Origin: JBNJFY01 sp051747265
Lineage (GTDB): Bacteria; Bacteroidota; Rhodothermia; Balneolales; Balneolaceae
Assembly (NCBI GenBank): GCA_051747265.1
Contig: JBNJFY010000008.1
Span: 1 to 64,000, forward strand
DNA length: 64,000 nt
Direction of reading: 5' to 3'
The position numbers and the translations under genes are program-made. Under the pieces are notes generated by a model that made no database searches, was not told the origin of the DNA, and saw nothing but the letters and a program-made list of their open reading frames with translations. Numbering within the stretch: position 1 is the stretch's first letter; every line of letters starts with the position of its first letter. Below are positions 25,916-34,494 of the stretch, one piece after another.

Positions 25916-26140
25916 TCATTTGACATTAAAATCATGCTTTTTGAGGTAATCAGTGATTTTATTCACATGATCTCCCTGAATTTCGATAGTCTTTCCTTTT
26001 ACTGTTCCACCTGCGCCGCATTGCTGCTTAAGCTGCTTGGCTAAATCTTCAATGACTTGAGGATTATGCTGAATATTCTTGATTACGGTTACCACTTTTC
26101 CTCGGCGTCCAGCGGTTTCTTTGCGAACTGTAATAGGCAT
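25916..26140 (-). CDS. SUI1 domain protein, YciH-like translation factor
   Basis: A 74-residue protein consisting almost only of the SUI1/eIF1 fold: GRRGKVVTVIKNIQHNPQVI, then LAKQLKQQCGAGGTVKGKTIEIQGDH, ending in ITDYLKKHDFNV. It is shorter than E. coli YciH (108) because the N-terminal extension is missing. YciH proteins influence start-codon selection. It lies in the paa cluster downstream of paaD with a 44 bp gap, an unusual place for a translation factor; co-transcription is likely but may be incidental. Confidence 0.85.
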   Translation of the reverse strand: MPITVRKETAGRRGKVVTVIKNIQHNPQVIEDLAKQLKQQCGAGGTVKGKTIEIQGDHVNKITDYLKKHDFNVK

Positions 26141-26184
26141 AAATAATAGGTTAGTAAGTGCTAGCTGATTAGTGGATTATCGAA

Positions 26185-26712
26185 TTAATGGCATTTGAAG
26201 TACTCAAAGGGTTGGTGGCAATCGTCACAGAAAAATTGTGCCTTGCAGGCGGTTGAACCAAATTCACTTTGCAATCGCGTATTGGTAGAATCGCAATGCG
26301 GGCATGGTACCTTCCGTTCACTCATCGGCTTGAATGCAATTTCCGGATCAGCGGCTCGATGGGTGGGCGGGGCAATTCCGTATTCTTTGAGTTTGGCTTT
26401 GGCCTCATCAGTCATCCAATCGGTAGTCCAGGCTTCCTTGTAATCCTTCTCCACCGTAAACTGATCTTTAGACAACCCTTTTTCCAACAGTTTCGCCCGA
26501 ACGGCCATCTCAATGGCTTGCATAGCCGGGCAACCCGAATAGGTAGGAGTGATTCGAACGGATAGATGACCATCTTGATCAATTTCTACCTCACGAGCAA
26601 TTCCCATTTCTGCGATATTCAGAACCGGAATCTCGGGATCGGTGACTTCACGGAGGTACTCCCAGATCTGTTCTTTATTAAAATCTATGGTCGCACTGCT
26701 CAAATCAGCCAT
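26185..26712 (-). CDS. paaD: PaaD, phenylacetyl-CoA epoxidase maturation subunit
   Basis: A 175-residue protein. The N-terminal MIP18/DUF59 domain contains VTDPEIPVLNIAEMGI and ITPTYSGCPAMQAIEMAVR. The C-terminal zinc-ribbon-like part has CPHC and FFCDDC cysteines. This arrangement is specific to PaaD, which is needed for assembly of the PaaABC oxygenase, probably in Fe-S or diiron maturation. It follows paaC by 45 bp. The subunit PaaE that normally follows is missing here. Confidence 0.93.
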   Translation of the reverse strand: MADLSSATIDFNKEQIWEYLREVTDPEIPVLNIAEMGIAREVEIDQDGHLSVRITPTYSGCPAMQAIEMAVRAKLLEKGLSKDQFTVEKDYKEAWTTDWMTDEAKAKLKEYGIAPPTHRAADPEIAFKPMSERKVPCPHCDSTNTRLQSEFGSTACKAQFFCDDCHQPFEYFKCH

Positions 26713-26757
26713 GATCCTGTTGGTTAGGTTGTAATCAAGGTGTATGTGGACACTTAC

Positions 26758-27642
26758 TTACCAAGGAGCATCTGGAAATTCGCGTCGAACGGTTTGCATC
26801 TCCGCCAATAAGTGTCCCAAATGTTCCGAATGGAAACCACGACGTCCTCCGTCAGATAGGGTGGAAGTCATCGGGTTCTGCTCATTAGGTTCAGTGTCAG
26901 GAATATCTAACGTTGCTTCTTGAATTACATTTTCCACCTGTTCGATCCACGGTTCATAAAGTTTATGTAAGTCCGGAGCCAGATTGGCATCGATCAAGAT
27001 TTCATCAATGTCATCCATATAGAATAGCTCACCGGTGTAGGCCCAGAGTTCATCAATAGCATCTTGCATGCGCTGATGACTTTCCTCGGTTCCGTCACCC
27101 AGCTTGCGAACCCAGCCCGCACTGTGGCGAACGTGATACGTGGCTTCTTTCAGGGCTTTTTGTGCCAATCCTCTCAATTGTTCATCTTCGGTATCCTGAA
27201 GCTTTTGATAGAAGTGGTAGCTAAAGGTGCTGAACAGGAAAATGCGACCCATGGTGAAAGCAAAGTCGCCTCGTGGCAGCTCCACCATTTTAATGTTTCG
27301 ATAGTCAACCGCATTTCGGAAATAGGCAAAGTCATCTTCATCTCGCCCTTCGCCCTCCACTTGGCCAGCATACTCCAGCAGCGAGGAGGCATGCCCAATC
27401 AAATCCAGTGCGATATTGGCCAGTGCGATGTCTTCTTCCAAAATCGGAGCATGTCCGGTCCATTCGGAAAGCCGGTGACCTAAAATAAGTCGGTCATCAG
27501 CTATCCGTTGCAAATACTCAACCAGTGCTTGTTTGGCGGAAATATCCGATGTTTCGCGAGCAGGGTAACTGATGGCCGAACGACGTTTCCGTTGTTTGTC
27601 CGCCTGTTCCGAAGGCGGTTGGGGTGTTTGAATATCACTCAT
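26758..27642 (-). CDS. paaC: PaaC, phenylacetyl-CoA epoxidase structural subunit
   Basis: A 294-residue ferritin-like helical protein. DDRLILGHRLSEWTGHAPILEEDIALANIALDLIGHA opens the conserved PaaC core. KALKEATYHVRHSAGWVRKLGDGTEESHQRMQDA is also typical. PaaC pairs with catalytic PaaA in the (PaaAC)2 oxygenase and has lost a functional diiron site. The ~35-residue polar N-terminal extension (PPSEQADKQRKRRSAI) goes beyond the E. coli protein (248). Co-transcribed with paaB and paaD. Confidence 0.93.
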   Translation of the reverse strand: MSDIQTPQPPSEQADKQRKRRSAISYPARETSDISAKQALVEYLQRIADDRLILGHRLSEWTGHAPILEEDIALANIALDLIGHASSLLEYAGQVEGEGRDEDDFAYFRNAVDYRNIKMVELPRGDFAFTMGRIFLFSTFSYHFYQKLQDTEDEQLRGLAQKALKEATYHVRHSAGWVRKLGDGTEESHQRMQDAIDELWAYTGELFYMDDIDEILIDANLAPDLHKLYEPWIEQVENVIQEATLDIPDTEPNEQNPMTSTLSDGGRRGFHSEHLGHLLAEMQTVRREFPDAPW

Positions 27643-27671
27643 AACAAATAAAGATCTAACTTATACAGTTA

Positions 27672-27998
27672 TTAGGATCGTTTTTTAACCGCTCGTGGCA
27701 CACTATAAAATTGGGGATGCCTGTAAATTTTGTCATTGGACGGATCAAAAAACGGTCCGCTGTCATCAGGTGTGGAAGCCACGATGTGTTCGCTGGGCAC
27801 TACCCAGATGCTTACCGCTTCATTGCGTCGGGCATATACATCCCGGGCATTCTGTAGTGCGGTTTCCGCGTCTGGAGCGTGCAGGTTACCCGCGTGCTCG
27901 TGTGGCTTGCCGGTTTTGGGCTGGGTAAACACTTCCCAGGTTGGCCATTGTGTATCGTTGTCTTGGGTTGAAGTCTCGTTGGGCTGTTGTTCGCTCAT
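27672..27998 (-). CDS. paaB: PaaB, phenylacetyl-CoA epoxidase small subunit
   Basis: A 108-residue protein. WEVFTQPKTGKPHEHAGNLHAPDAETALQNARDVYARR followed by VSIWVVPSEHIVAS is the PaaB signature. PaaB bridges PaaAC heterodimers in the epoxidase. It lies 29 bp upstream of paaC, while a strong hairpin occupies the 86 bp spacer from paaA. Confidence 0.93.
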   Translation of the reverse strand: MSEQQPNETSTQDNDTQWPTWEVFTQPKTGKPHEHAGNLHAPDAETALQNARDVYARRNEAVSIWVVPSEHIVASTPDDSGPFFDPSNDKIYRHPQFYSVPRAVKKRS

Positions 27999-28049
27999 TC
28001 TGAATTAGATTTCCCTCGTTAAGAGGTGTTACAATGATTCAAAATAAAA

Positions 28050-28077
28050 GGGACGATCGTGATTATGGATCGTCCCT
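28050..28077 (-). promoter_or_regulatory. intra-operon hairpin between paaA and paaB
   Basis: GGGACGATC and GATCGTCCC are perfect 9 bp arms around a 9-nt loop. Read on the minus strand the hairpin is followed by CTTTTATTTTG, giving it the look of a partial rho-independent terminator. It follows the paaA stop codon by a few bases. It may attenuate transcription of the downstream genes or protect the paaA message. Confidence 0.65.
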
Positions 28078-28084
28078 CAATGAT

Positions 28085-29029
28085 TTAACTGGCTTTTTGT
28101 GATCTCAATTGTTTCTTACGGGCATGTTCGGCTGCCGCTTCACGAACCCAATGTCCATTGCTATGGGCCTCGCGACGTGCTTTCATGCGCTCCCGATTCA
28201 TGGGGCCATTGCCTTTAACCACACTCCAAAACTCGTCCCAATCAATGGGGCCGGGCTCCCAGTGCTCCGTTTCTTCGTTGAAGGTAAGGTCTGGATCCGG
28301 CAAGGTAACCCCAATGGCTTCCGCTTCGGCAACCGATCGGTCGATAAAGCTTTGGCGAAGCTCATCGTTGGTCTTGGTTTTGACTTTCCAACGGATCAGA
28401 TCATCGCTGTTGGTGGAGTCTTCGTCGTGCGGACCAAACATCATCAATGTGGGCCACCACCAGCGATTAACCGCATCCTGAACCATTGCCTGCTGCTCGG
28501 GCGTACCTTCTTCCATCATCAAGGCCAGCATTTCATAGCCTTGTTTTTTATGGAAGCTTTCTTCCTTACAAATACGAATCATGGCACGGGAATACGGTCC
28601 GTAAGAAGCCCGAGCCAGCATAGTTTGGTTAATAATTGCAGCGCCATCAACCAACCAACCGATGACACCGGTATCCGCCCAGGTCAAGGTAGGATAGTTG
28701 AAAATACTGGAATATTTCGCCTTGCCTTCCAGCAGTTGATCGATCAATTCCTTTCGAGTAACGCCCAAGGTTTCAGTAGCACTATACAGATAGAGTCCGT
28801 GCCCGGCTTCATCCTGCACCTTGGCTAGTAACACCAATTTGCGTTTAAGTGATGGTGCCCGGGTGATCCAGTTGCCTTCAGGCAACATTCCCACAATTTC
28901 CGAATGGGCGTGCTGCGACATCATACGGATCAACTGGTTCCGATACCGCTCCGGCATCCAGTCCTTGGGTTCGATTTTTTCACCTTCTTCTAAGCGTTGT
29001 TCAAACTGTTGAAGCTTTGCTTCGTCCAT
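28085..29029 (-). CDS. paaA: PaaA, phenylacetyl-CoA epoxidase catalytic subunit
   Basis: A 314-residue diiron oxygenase subunit, close to E. coli PaaA (309). Iron-binding segments are VQDEAGHGLYLYSATETLG and CKEESFHKKQGYEML. The family C terminus, EPGPIDWDEFWSVVKGNGPMNRERM, is present. It epoxidises the aromatic ring of phenylacetyl-CoA with O2. Start placed at ATG 29029 (MDEAKLQQFEQRL); a further upstream ATG would add 17 residues with no family match and run into the divergent promoter region. First gene of the cluster. Confidence 0.95.
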   Translation of the reverse strand: MDEAKLQQFEQRLEEGEKIEPKDWMPERYRNQLIRMMSQHAHSEIVGMLPEGNWITRAPSLKRKLVLLAKVQDEAGHGLYLYSATETLGVTRKELIDQLLEGKAKYSSIFNYPTLTWADTGVIGWLVDGAAIINQTMLARASYGPYSRAMIRICKEESFHKKQGYEMLALMMEEGTPEQQAMVQDAVNRWWWPTLMMFGPHDEDSTNSDDLIRWKVKTKTNDELRQSFIDRSVAEAEAIGVTLPDPDLTFNEETEHWEPGPIDWDEFWSVVKGNGPMNRERMKARREAHSNGHWVREAAAEHARKKQLRSQKAS

Positions 29030-29060
29030 AATAGTATGGTTAGGTACAAAGTTAATAACT

Positions 29061-29110
29061 TGACGCATGCAACCATGCAATTCCTTAATATATTAAGTCA
29101 TGCATTGTAT
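29061..29110. promoter_or_regulatory. divergent paaA / hpd control region with palindrome
   Basis: CTTAATATATTAAG at 29084-29097 is a perfect 14 bp palindrome. Around it lie three CATGCA-like boxes (GCATGCAACCATGCAA on one side and TCATGCATTG on the other). The region separates the divergent paaA and hpd genes (222 bp). It is a good place for the paa operator and promoter. No PaaX, PaaR or other regulator gene is in the window, so the binding protein is unknown. Confidence 0.35.
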
Positions 29111-29251
29111 TTCAGCTAATTAAAGAAAAAAACTGGCACAACTTCATAAATCATTTTAAGCTTTGCCCGTTCCCAATGTTGAGCCCATAAAATTAGAAGC
29201 CTATATTGGGGAATGGGGATAAAAAATCATAAAAAATAACAGGTTACCATA

Positions 29252-30409
29252 ATGAGTACTGCAACCAAACGAGATGCAACCACCCTGGACCGACCCGTGG
29301 AAGAGAAATTTGATGATCACTTGGGGCTGGAAGACATTGATTATATTGAACTTTATGTAAATAACGCCAAGCAGGCGGCCCATTTTTATCAAACCGTATT
29401 TGGTTTTGAACTGGTTGGCTACAGCGGGCTGGAAACCGGGCAGCGAGATCGCTCTTCCTACTATCTGGAGCAAGGGAATATCCGGATGATACTCACCGCG
29501 CCGATGAACAGTGGTTCACCTATTGCGCAACATGTTTTCAAGCATGGGGATGGCGTTAAAGATGTGGCTATGCATGTCAAAGATGTGGAATCAGCCTATA
29601 AGGAAACTTTAAATCGCGGCGCCGAAGGAGTAGAGGAACCCCACGAGATAAAGGATGAACACGGTACTATTGTTAAAGCAGCGATTAAGACCTACGGGGA
29701 AACCATTCACACCCTGATCAATCGTAAAGATTATGATGGATTGTTTATGCCGGGCTTTACTGATGCGCCGGAAACGCTGAAGCAAACCTCCAGAGAATCC
29801 GTCGGAGTTGAGTTTGTCGATCACATTGTGGGTAATGTAGAACTGGGCAAGATGAATCACTGGGTCGATTTCTATCGTGATGTGCTTGGATTCAGCCAGT
29901 ATATCCATTTTGATGATGAGGACATTTCAACGGAATATTCCGCTCTGATGTCTAAAGTAATGGCTGGGGGGCGTGGACGGATTAAATTCCCTATCAACGA
30001 ACCCGCCGAAGGGCGCAAAAAATCCCAGATCGAAGAATTCTTGGATTATTACGAAGGTCCCGGCGTGCAGCACGTGGCACTACTGACCGGCGATATCATC
30101 GATACCGTGACCAAGCTACAAGAGAACGGACTAGAGTTTTTGACTGTTCCCACTACCTACTACGAAGAGCTGGAAGATCGCGTAGGTAAGATCGACGAGC
30201 CCATCGAGAAGCTGGAGGAGCTGGGGATTCTGGTGGATCGTGACGATGAAGGCTACTTGCTACAAATCTTCACCAAGCCGATCCAGGATCGTCCCACCAT
30301 GTTCTTTGAGATCATCCAGCGCAAAGGTGCTCGCGGCTTCGGCAAAGGCAACTTCAAGGCGCTATTCGAAGCGATTGAACGTGAGCAAGATCGTCGCGGA
30401 AATCTGTAA
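29252..30409 (+). CDS. hpd: 4-hydroxyphenylpyruvate dioxygenase
   Basis: A 385-residue Fe(II) dioxygenase converting 4-hydroxyphenylpyruvate to homogentisate. It has two VOC domains. The catalytic C-terminal one has iron ligands in EFVDHIVGNVE (His), GPGVQHVALLTGDI (His) and TMFFEIIQRKG (Glu). The C-terminal helix ARGFGKGNFKALFEAIEREQ closes the active site. It lies 41 bp upstream of hmgA, forming the first two steps of homogentisate breakdown. Confidence 0.95.
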   Translation: MSTATKRDATTLDRPVEEKFDDHLGLEDIDYIELYVNNAKQAAHFYQTVFGFELVGYSGLETGQRDRSSYYLEQGNIRMILTAPMNSGSPIAQHVFKHGDGVKDVAMHVKDVESAYKETLNRGAEGVEEPHEIKDEHGTIVKAAIKTYGETIHTLINRKDYDGLFMPGFTDAPETLKQTSRESVGVEFVDHIVGNVELGKMNHWVDFYRDVLGFSQYIHFDDEDISTEYSALMSKVMAGGRGRIKFPINEPAEGRKKSQIEEFLDYYEGPGVQHVALLTGDIIDTVTKLQENGLEFLTVPTTYYEELEDRVGKIDEPIEKLEELGILVDRDDEGYLLQIFTKPIQDRPTMFFEIIQRKGARGFGKGNFKALFEAIEREQDRRGNL

Positions 30410-30450
30410 ATAGCGATCGGATATTCAATTTAAGATCAAGGTAGAATATT

Positions 30451-31620
30451 ATGATTTATCATACACTAGGGGAGATTCCCCATAAGCGACATACGCAATT
30501 TCGTCGACCAGACGGTGAGCTGTATGTCGAGGAGCTGTTTGGCGCGGAAGGATTTCACGGAAGTGCCTCCTTGCTCTACCACAAGCATCATCCCACCAAG
30601 GTGAATAAGGTGGAGCAGGGTGAGAAAGTGGAATTTCAGAAATGGGAAGAAAATCTCCTGCGTCACCATCATCTGCGCACGTTGGATGCACCCGAAGGTG
30701 GCGATCCGGTAAGTGGACGTACCGTTCTGTTATTCAATGACGATGTACAGATTGGCGTGTGTCGGCCCACCGAGGAGATGGATTATTTCTATCGCAATGG
30801 AGAGCATGATGAGTTGCTCTTTATTCACGAAGGGGAGGGATATGTGCAATCCAACTTCGGACGACTGGAATTCGGTTACGGCGATTATATTTTCATCCCG
30901 CGGGGAACCACCTATCAAATGGTATTCACCACCGATAAAAATCGCATGTTGACCGTCGATTCCACCGGTCCGATTACCGTACCTGACCGTTATCTATCAG
31001 AATTAGGACAATTCCAGGAGCACAGCCCGTTTTGCGAGCGCGATATTCGTCGCCCGACCGAACCGTTGTACTTTGATGAAGAAGAGGGTGAGTACGAATT
31101 ACGCATCAAAAAAGGCGGACGATTACACCATTATACCTTCGCATTTCATCCGTTCGATACCATAGGCTGGGATGGATATCTGTACCCGTGGATTTTCAAC
31201 ATTAAGGACTTTGAACCGATTACCGGTCGAGTTCATCAGCCGCCACCGGTTCATCAGACATTCGAAGCGCACAACTACGTGATCTGCTCCTTCTGTCCTC
31301 GAAAGTATGATTATCACCCCAAAGCCATTCCGGCTCCATACAACCACAGCAATGTAGATTCCGACGAGGTGCTCTACTATGTGGAGGGTGACTTCATGAG
31401 TCGGAAGGGCGTGGAGTTTGCCAGTATCACCCATCATCCCGGTGGCATTCCGCACGGGCCACATCCCGGTAAATACGAGGGAAGTATCGGCAAAGAAGGT
31501 ACCGACGAATACGCGGTGATGATCGATACGTTTCGCCCGCTGTATCTGACCGAAGCCGCCAAGAACATGGATGATGACAGCTACCCATACTCCTGGCTGC
31601 CCGAACAGTATGAGGGCTAA
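30451..31620 (+). CDS. hmgA: homogentisate 1,2-dioxygenase
   Basis: A 389-residue cupin-type dioxygenase that opens the homogentisate ring to maleylacetoacetate. The iron-binding region reads AIPAPYNHSNVDSDEVLYYV and then ITHHPGGIPHGPHPG, as in the human enzyme (His, Glu, His ligands). It is shorter than the ~445-residue proteobacterial and animal enzymes, as is common in Bacteroidota relatives. The next step enzymes (maleylacetoacetate isomerase, fumarylacetoacetase) are not adjacent. A strong terminator follows. Confidence 0.95.
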   Translation: MIYHTLGEIPHKRHTQFRRPDGELYVEELFGAEGFHGSASLLYHKHHPTKVNKVEQGEKVEFQKWEENLLRHHHLRTLDAPEGGDPVSGRTVLLFNDDVQIGVCRPTEEMDYFYRNGEHDELLFIHEGEGYVQSNFGRLEFGYGDYIFIPRGTTYQMVFTTDKNRMLTVDSTGPITVPDRYLSELGQFQEHSPFCERDIRRPTEPLYFDEEEGEYELRIKKGGRLHHYTFAFHPFDTIGWDGYLYPWIFNIKDFEPITGRVHQPPPVHQTFEAHNYVICSFCPRKYDYHPKAIPAPYNHSNVDSDEVLYYVEGDFMSRKGVEFASITHHPGGIPHGPHPGKYEGSIGKEGTDEYAVMIDTFRPLYLTEAAKNMDDDSYPYSWLPEQYEG

Positions 31621-31640
31621 TCTTTCCTGTAAATACATTG

Positions 31641-31676
31641 AATCCGGAGTGTCGTCACGCACTTCGGATTTTTTTT
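31641..31676 (+). terminator. rho-independent terminator after hmgA
   Basis: Arms AATCCGGAGTG and CACTTCGGATT, with one unpaired G between the two segments of the right side, are followed by eight T. It ends the hpd-hmgA transcript, so the acyl-CoA ligase gene starting at 31729 should have its own promoter. Confidence 0.88.
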
Positions 31677-31728
31677 GCCCAAGCCGGGCACCCAGAGATG
31701 AATTCTGAACATTTAAACCCAATGCTGT

Positions 31729-33402
31729 ATGTCTTTCCAGAGCTTGTCTGAGAAAATTGAACACGCTCGTTCGCTATCTGAGGGTAAGAAACTAAAGCCA
31801 CTTCCCTATACCAATTTGGGGGAGTTGATGGATGAGCGATTTCGATCCAAGGCCCCCTATTTGACCTATATAAATGATGAAGACCGCCGCACCAATCTGA
31901 CGTACAATGCTTTTTTGAAGACGGTCAAGAAAACAGCTGCTTTTTTGCAGAATCAGGGACTTTCCAAGGGGGATCGTATAGCTACAATTTCTCATAATCA
32001 TTGGCATACCGTGGTGCACTACTATGCGGCTTGGATGCTGGGGTTGGTGGTAGTGCCTATCAACTTGGGCGAAGATGACGAACGGATCGCTTACATCCTG
32101 GAAAATGGGGAAGTCAAGTTGGCCTTCGTGCGAGATCAGTATGTAGATCGCATTCAGGCCATTTTGGCTGATGAGCAATACCCCATGAGCGAAGCTGATG
32201 TACCGTTGGTAGTCTGCGGTGATGATACCGAGGTGTTCGAAGCCGATGCCAAGCAGTTGAATCGACCCGATTTGGGCGATGGTGAGCTGGAAGCGTTGAT
32301 TGTGTTCACCTCTGGAACCACGGGCAAACCAAAAGCCGTGGTGTTGAGTCAGCGCAATTTATTGGAAGATGCCCGGACCATTTCCGAGTGGCACGGCATC
32401 GATCAGGCTACCCGAATGATGTGCGTGCTGCCCATCCACCATGTTAATGGCACAGTGGTAACCATGATCACCCCCTTTTATGTGGGCGGATCCACGGTGT
32501 TGAATCAACGATTCCGTACCCGGCGCTTCTTCCCCATCATAAATGAAGAGGCGGTCCATATCGTAAGTGTGGTGCCTACCTTGTTGCAGTATTTGAATAG
32601 TTACTACGAAGACAAAGAGGCTCCACCGCTGCCCAATTTTCGCCATGTGATTTGTGGAGCGGGTCCTTTGACGGTCCAAGTGGCGGAAACGTTTGAGGAA
32701 CGGTTCGGGAAACGCATCATTCATGGGTACGGTCTTTCGGAAACCACCTGCTACTCCTGTTTTGTGCCCCGGGATATCAGCGACGAGGAACACGCCCAAT
32801 GGCGCAGCGACTTCGGCTATCCCAGCATTGGCGTTCCGGTTCCGGCCAACCAGATGGCTATACACGACTCCGACGGCAATGAATTGGAAGCCGGGGAGCG
32901 CGGAGAAATTGTTATTCGTGGCGTAAATGTGATGCTGGGTTACTACAACAACACCGAAGCCAATGAAAAAGCGTTCAAAAATGGTTGGTTCCGGTCTGGG
33001 GACGAAGGTTTCATGGAATATGATGATCAGGGTCGACCTTACTTTTTTATCACCGGCCGCTTGAAAGAACTGATCATCCGTGGTGGGGTAAATTTGGCTC
33101 CATTGGAAATCGATGAAGTGATCAATCACGCTCCCGGGGTAAAAGCCGGAATTGCGGTTGGGTTCGAAAACGATTGGTATGGCGAGGAGGTTGGTGCCTA
33201 TATTGAACTGGAAGATGGTGCAAAAGAAAATGAAGAGCAGTTGCTGGAGTACTTCCAGGAGCAATTGCCATTTTCCAAAACCCCCAAAGTGATCGTTTTC
33301 GGCGATCAGATTCCGGTCACCTCCACAGGGAAATATCAACGTATGAAAGTGGCTCATTTATTTGAGGAGTGGAAATCAACCCAGTTTCGCAAAGAGAAAT
33401 AA
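31729..33402 (+). CDS. class I adenylate-forming acyl-CoA ligase
   Basis: The 557-residue protein activates a carboxylic acid via acyl-AMP to acyl-CoA. Motifs: VFTSGTTGKPKAVVLSQ (P-loop, about residue 189), YGLSETTC (A5), GWFRSGDEGF (A7), GRLKELIIRGGVNLAPLEID (A8) and the C-terminal catalytic Lys in STGKYQRMK. Substrate cannot be read from sequence. It lies next to aromatic catabolism genes, and no paaK is present in the cluster, so an aryl or arylacetic acid is possible. It overlaps the downstream ankyrin gene region, suggesting co-transcription with it. Confidence 0.88.
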   Translation: MSFQSLSEKIEHARSLSEGKKLKPLPYTNLGELMDERFRSKAPYLTYINDEDRRTNLTYNAFLKTVKKTAAFLQNQGLSKGDRIATISHNHWHTVVHYYAAWMLGLVVVPINLGEDDERIAYILENGEVKLAFVRDQYVDRIQAILADEQYPMSEADVPLVVCGDDTEVFEADAKQLNRPDLGDGELEALIVFTSGTTGKPKAVVLSQRNLLEDARTISEWHGIDQATRMMCVLPIHHVNGTVVTMITPFYVGGSTVLNQRFRTRRFFPIINEEAVHIVSVVPTLLQYLNSYYEDKEAPPLPNFRHVICGAGPLTVQVAETFEERFGKRIIHGYGLSETTCYSCFVPRDISDEEHAQWRSDFGYPSIGVPVPANQMAIHDSDGNELEAGERGEIVIRGVNVMLGYYNNTEANEKAFKNGWFRSGDEGFMEYDDQGRPYFFITGRLKELIIRGGVNLAPLEIDEVINHAPGVKAGIAVGFENDWYGEEVGAYIELEDGAKENEEQLLEYFQEQLPFSKTPKVIVFGDQIPVTSTGKYQRMKVAHLFEEWKSTQFRKEK

Positions 33403-33437
33403 CAGTTTCCTGCTTTTCTGCTATCCGGCTTCGTTGC

Positions 33438-34409
33438 TTGGTTAGGTGGTTCTGGCCCATCATGTTAGGGTGGGTCGGTATAGGCTTGTTGGCCTGTTCA
33501 CCCAAGCAAGTCCCCATCAGCCCGGTGCCGAAGGAAGCCAATATGAGTGATGATTTTGGATATACCCCACTCATCCGAGCGGCTTGGCAGGGCGATCTTA
33601 CTCAGATCGATTACTGGATCCGAAAAGGAGCCTATATCAATCAGGCTGATCACGCGGGTATGACGGTGGTTATGCATGCGGCTAGTCAATGTCAGGAAGA
33701 CGCGTTTCGGATGTTGGTTCAACATGGGGCTGACTTGAGAGGGAAAGATGTGGCCCAACGATCGGTATTACATCATGCGGCACGGGGTAATTGTTCATCT
33801 ATCTTGCGATTTCTGGTTCGGCATGGCAATGTGCTGGATGGCGCTGATAAATCAGAGCAAACTCCACTGATGTGGGCAGTAATGAACCGCCACTCGGAAT
33901 CCGTGCGCCTCTTACTGGATTTAGGAGCGCAGCCTGATTTGAAAGATCATCAAGGACGAACGGCGCTGTATATAGCCGTCCAGCAACTGGATCATCAAGA
34001 AGAATCGGATTTAAGCTCAGAAAGGGGCAGCGATAAGCGTATTGCTGGAGAAAGTTCTGAGGGGGACAAACCGCCATTTTTTCAGCGTATCAAAAAGGGA
34101 TTCTCCAAGTCTATGCATAAAAGTTGGAGCTGGATGAAACGTACGTCAGGATCTATTTGGGAAGGGATAAAAACTGGTGGAGAGAAAACGTGGACGTATA
34201 TAACCCGCCCGCCATGGAAAAAGAAATCTACCGTCCAAAAACCTGAGGATGCCCCGCCGGTAATAGCCGGTGGAAATTTCAGCGATGCAGAGCAGATAAT
34301 TAAGCTGTTGATGGATGCCGGGGCCAGCCCGGATGCCCAAACACAAAACGGATCCACGCCGCGAATGCTGTTGGAACAAAAAAATCAGGCGCATTTATTG
34401 GTACGCTAG
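33438..34409 (+). CDS. ankyrin-repeat lipoprotein
   Basis: An ankyrin protein with a lipobox. Starting at TTG 33438 it has the signal (M)VRWFWPIMLGWVGIGLLAC, with the lipidated Cys in LLAC. Earlier ATG 33369 overlaps the ligase gene, and later ATG 33462 leaves a short hydrophobic core; the start is uncertain. Four ankyrin repeats follow (e.g. YTPLIRAAWQGDL, TPLMWAVMNRHSESVRLLLDLGA), then a basic Trp-rich linker (about 90 residues, WKKKSTVQKPED) and a last repeat GASPDAQTQNGSTP. Probably anchored in the outer or inner membrane. The linker insertion splitting the repeat array is odd. A second ankyrin gene follows. Confidence 0.8.
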   Translation: MVRWFWPIMLGWVGIGLLACSPKQVPISPVPKEANMSDDFGYTPLIRAAWQGDLTQIDYWIRKGAYINQADHAGMTVVMHAASQCQEDAFRMLVQHGADLRGKDVAQRSVLHHAARGNCSSILRFLVRHGNVLDGADKSEQTPLMWAVMNRHSESVRLLLDLGAQPDLKDHQGRTALYIAVQQLDHQEESDLSSERGSDKRIAGESSEGDKPPFFQRIKKGFSKSMHKSWSWMKRTSGSIWEGIKTGGEKTWTYITRPPWKKKSTVQKPEDAPPVIAGGNFSDAEQIIKLLMDAGASPDAQTQNGSTPRMLLEQKNQAHLLVR

Positions 34410-34494
34410 TGACTAATCGCAGGTAAATATTGTATTTGTTGAGTAAAGTTCACTACCATACAAATAAGTGATCCATTGGTTGGAAGTCTTCGAT

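Noticed and set aside
32359..33357. 332-codon minus-strand frame antisense to the acyl-CoA ligase
   Set aside because: Shadow of the ligase gene; no family features and no start signal.
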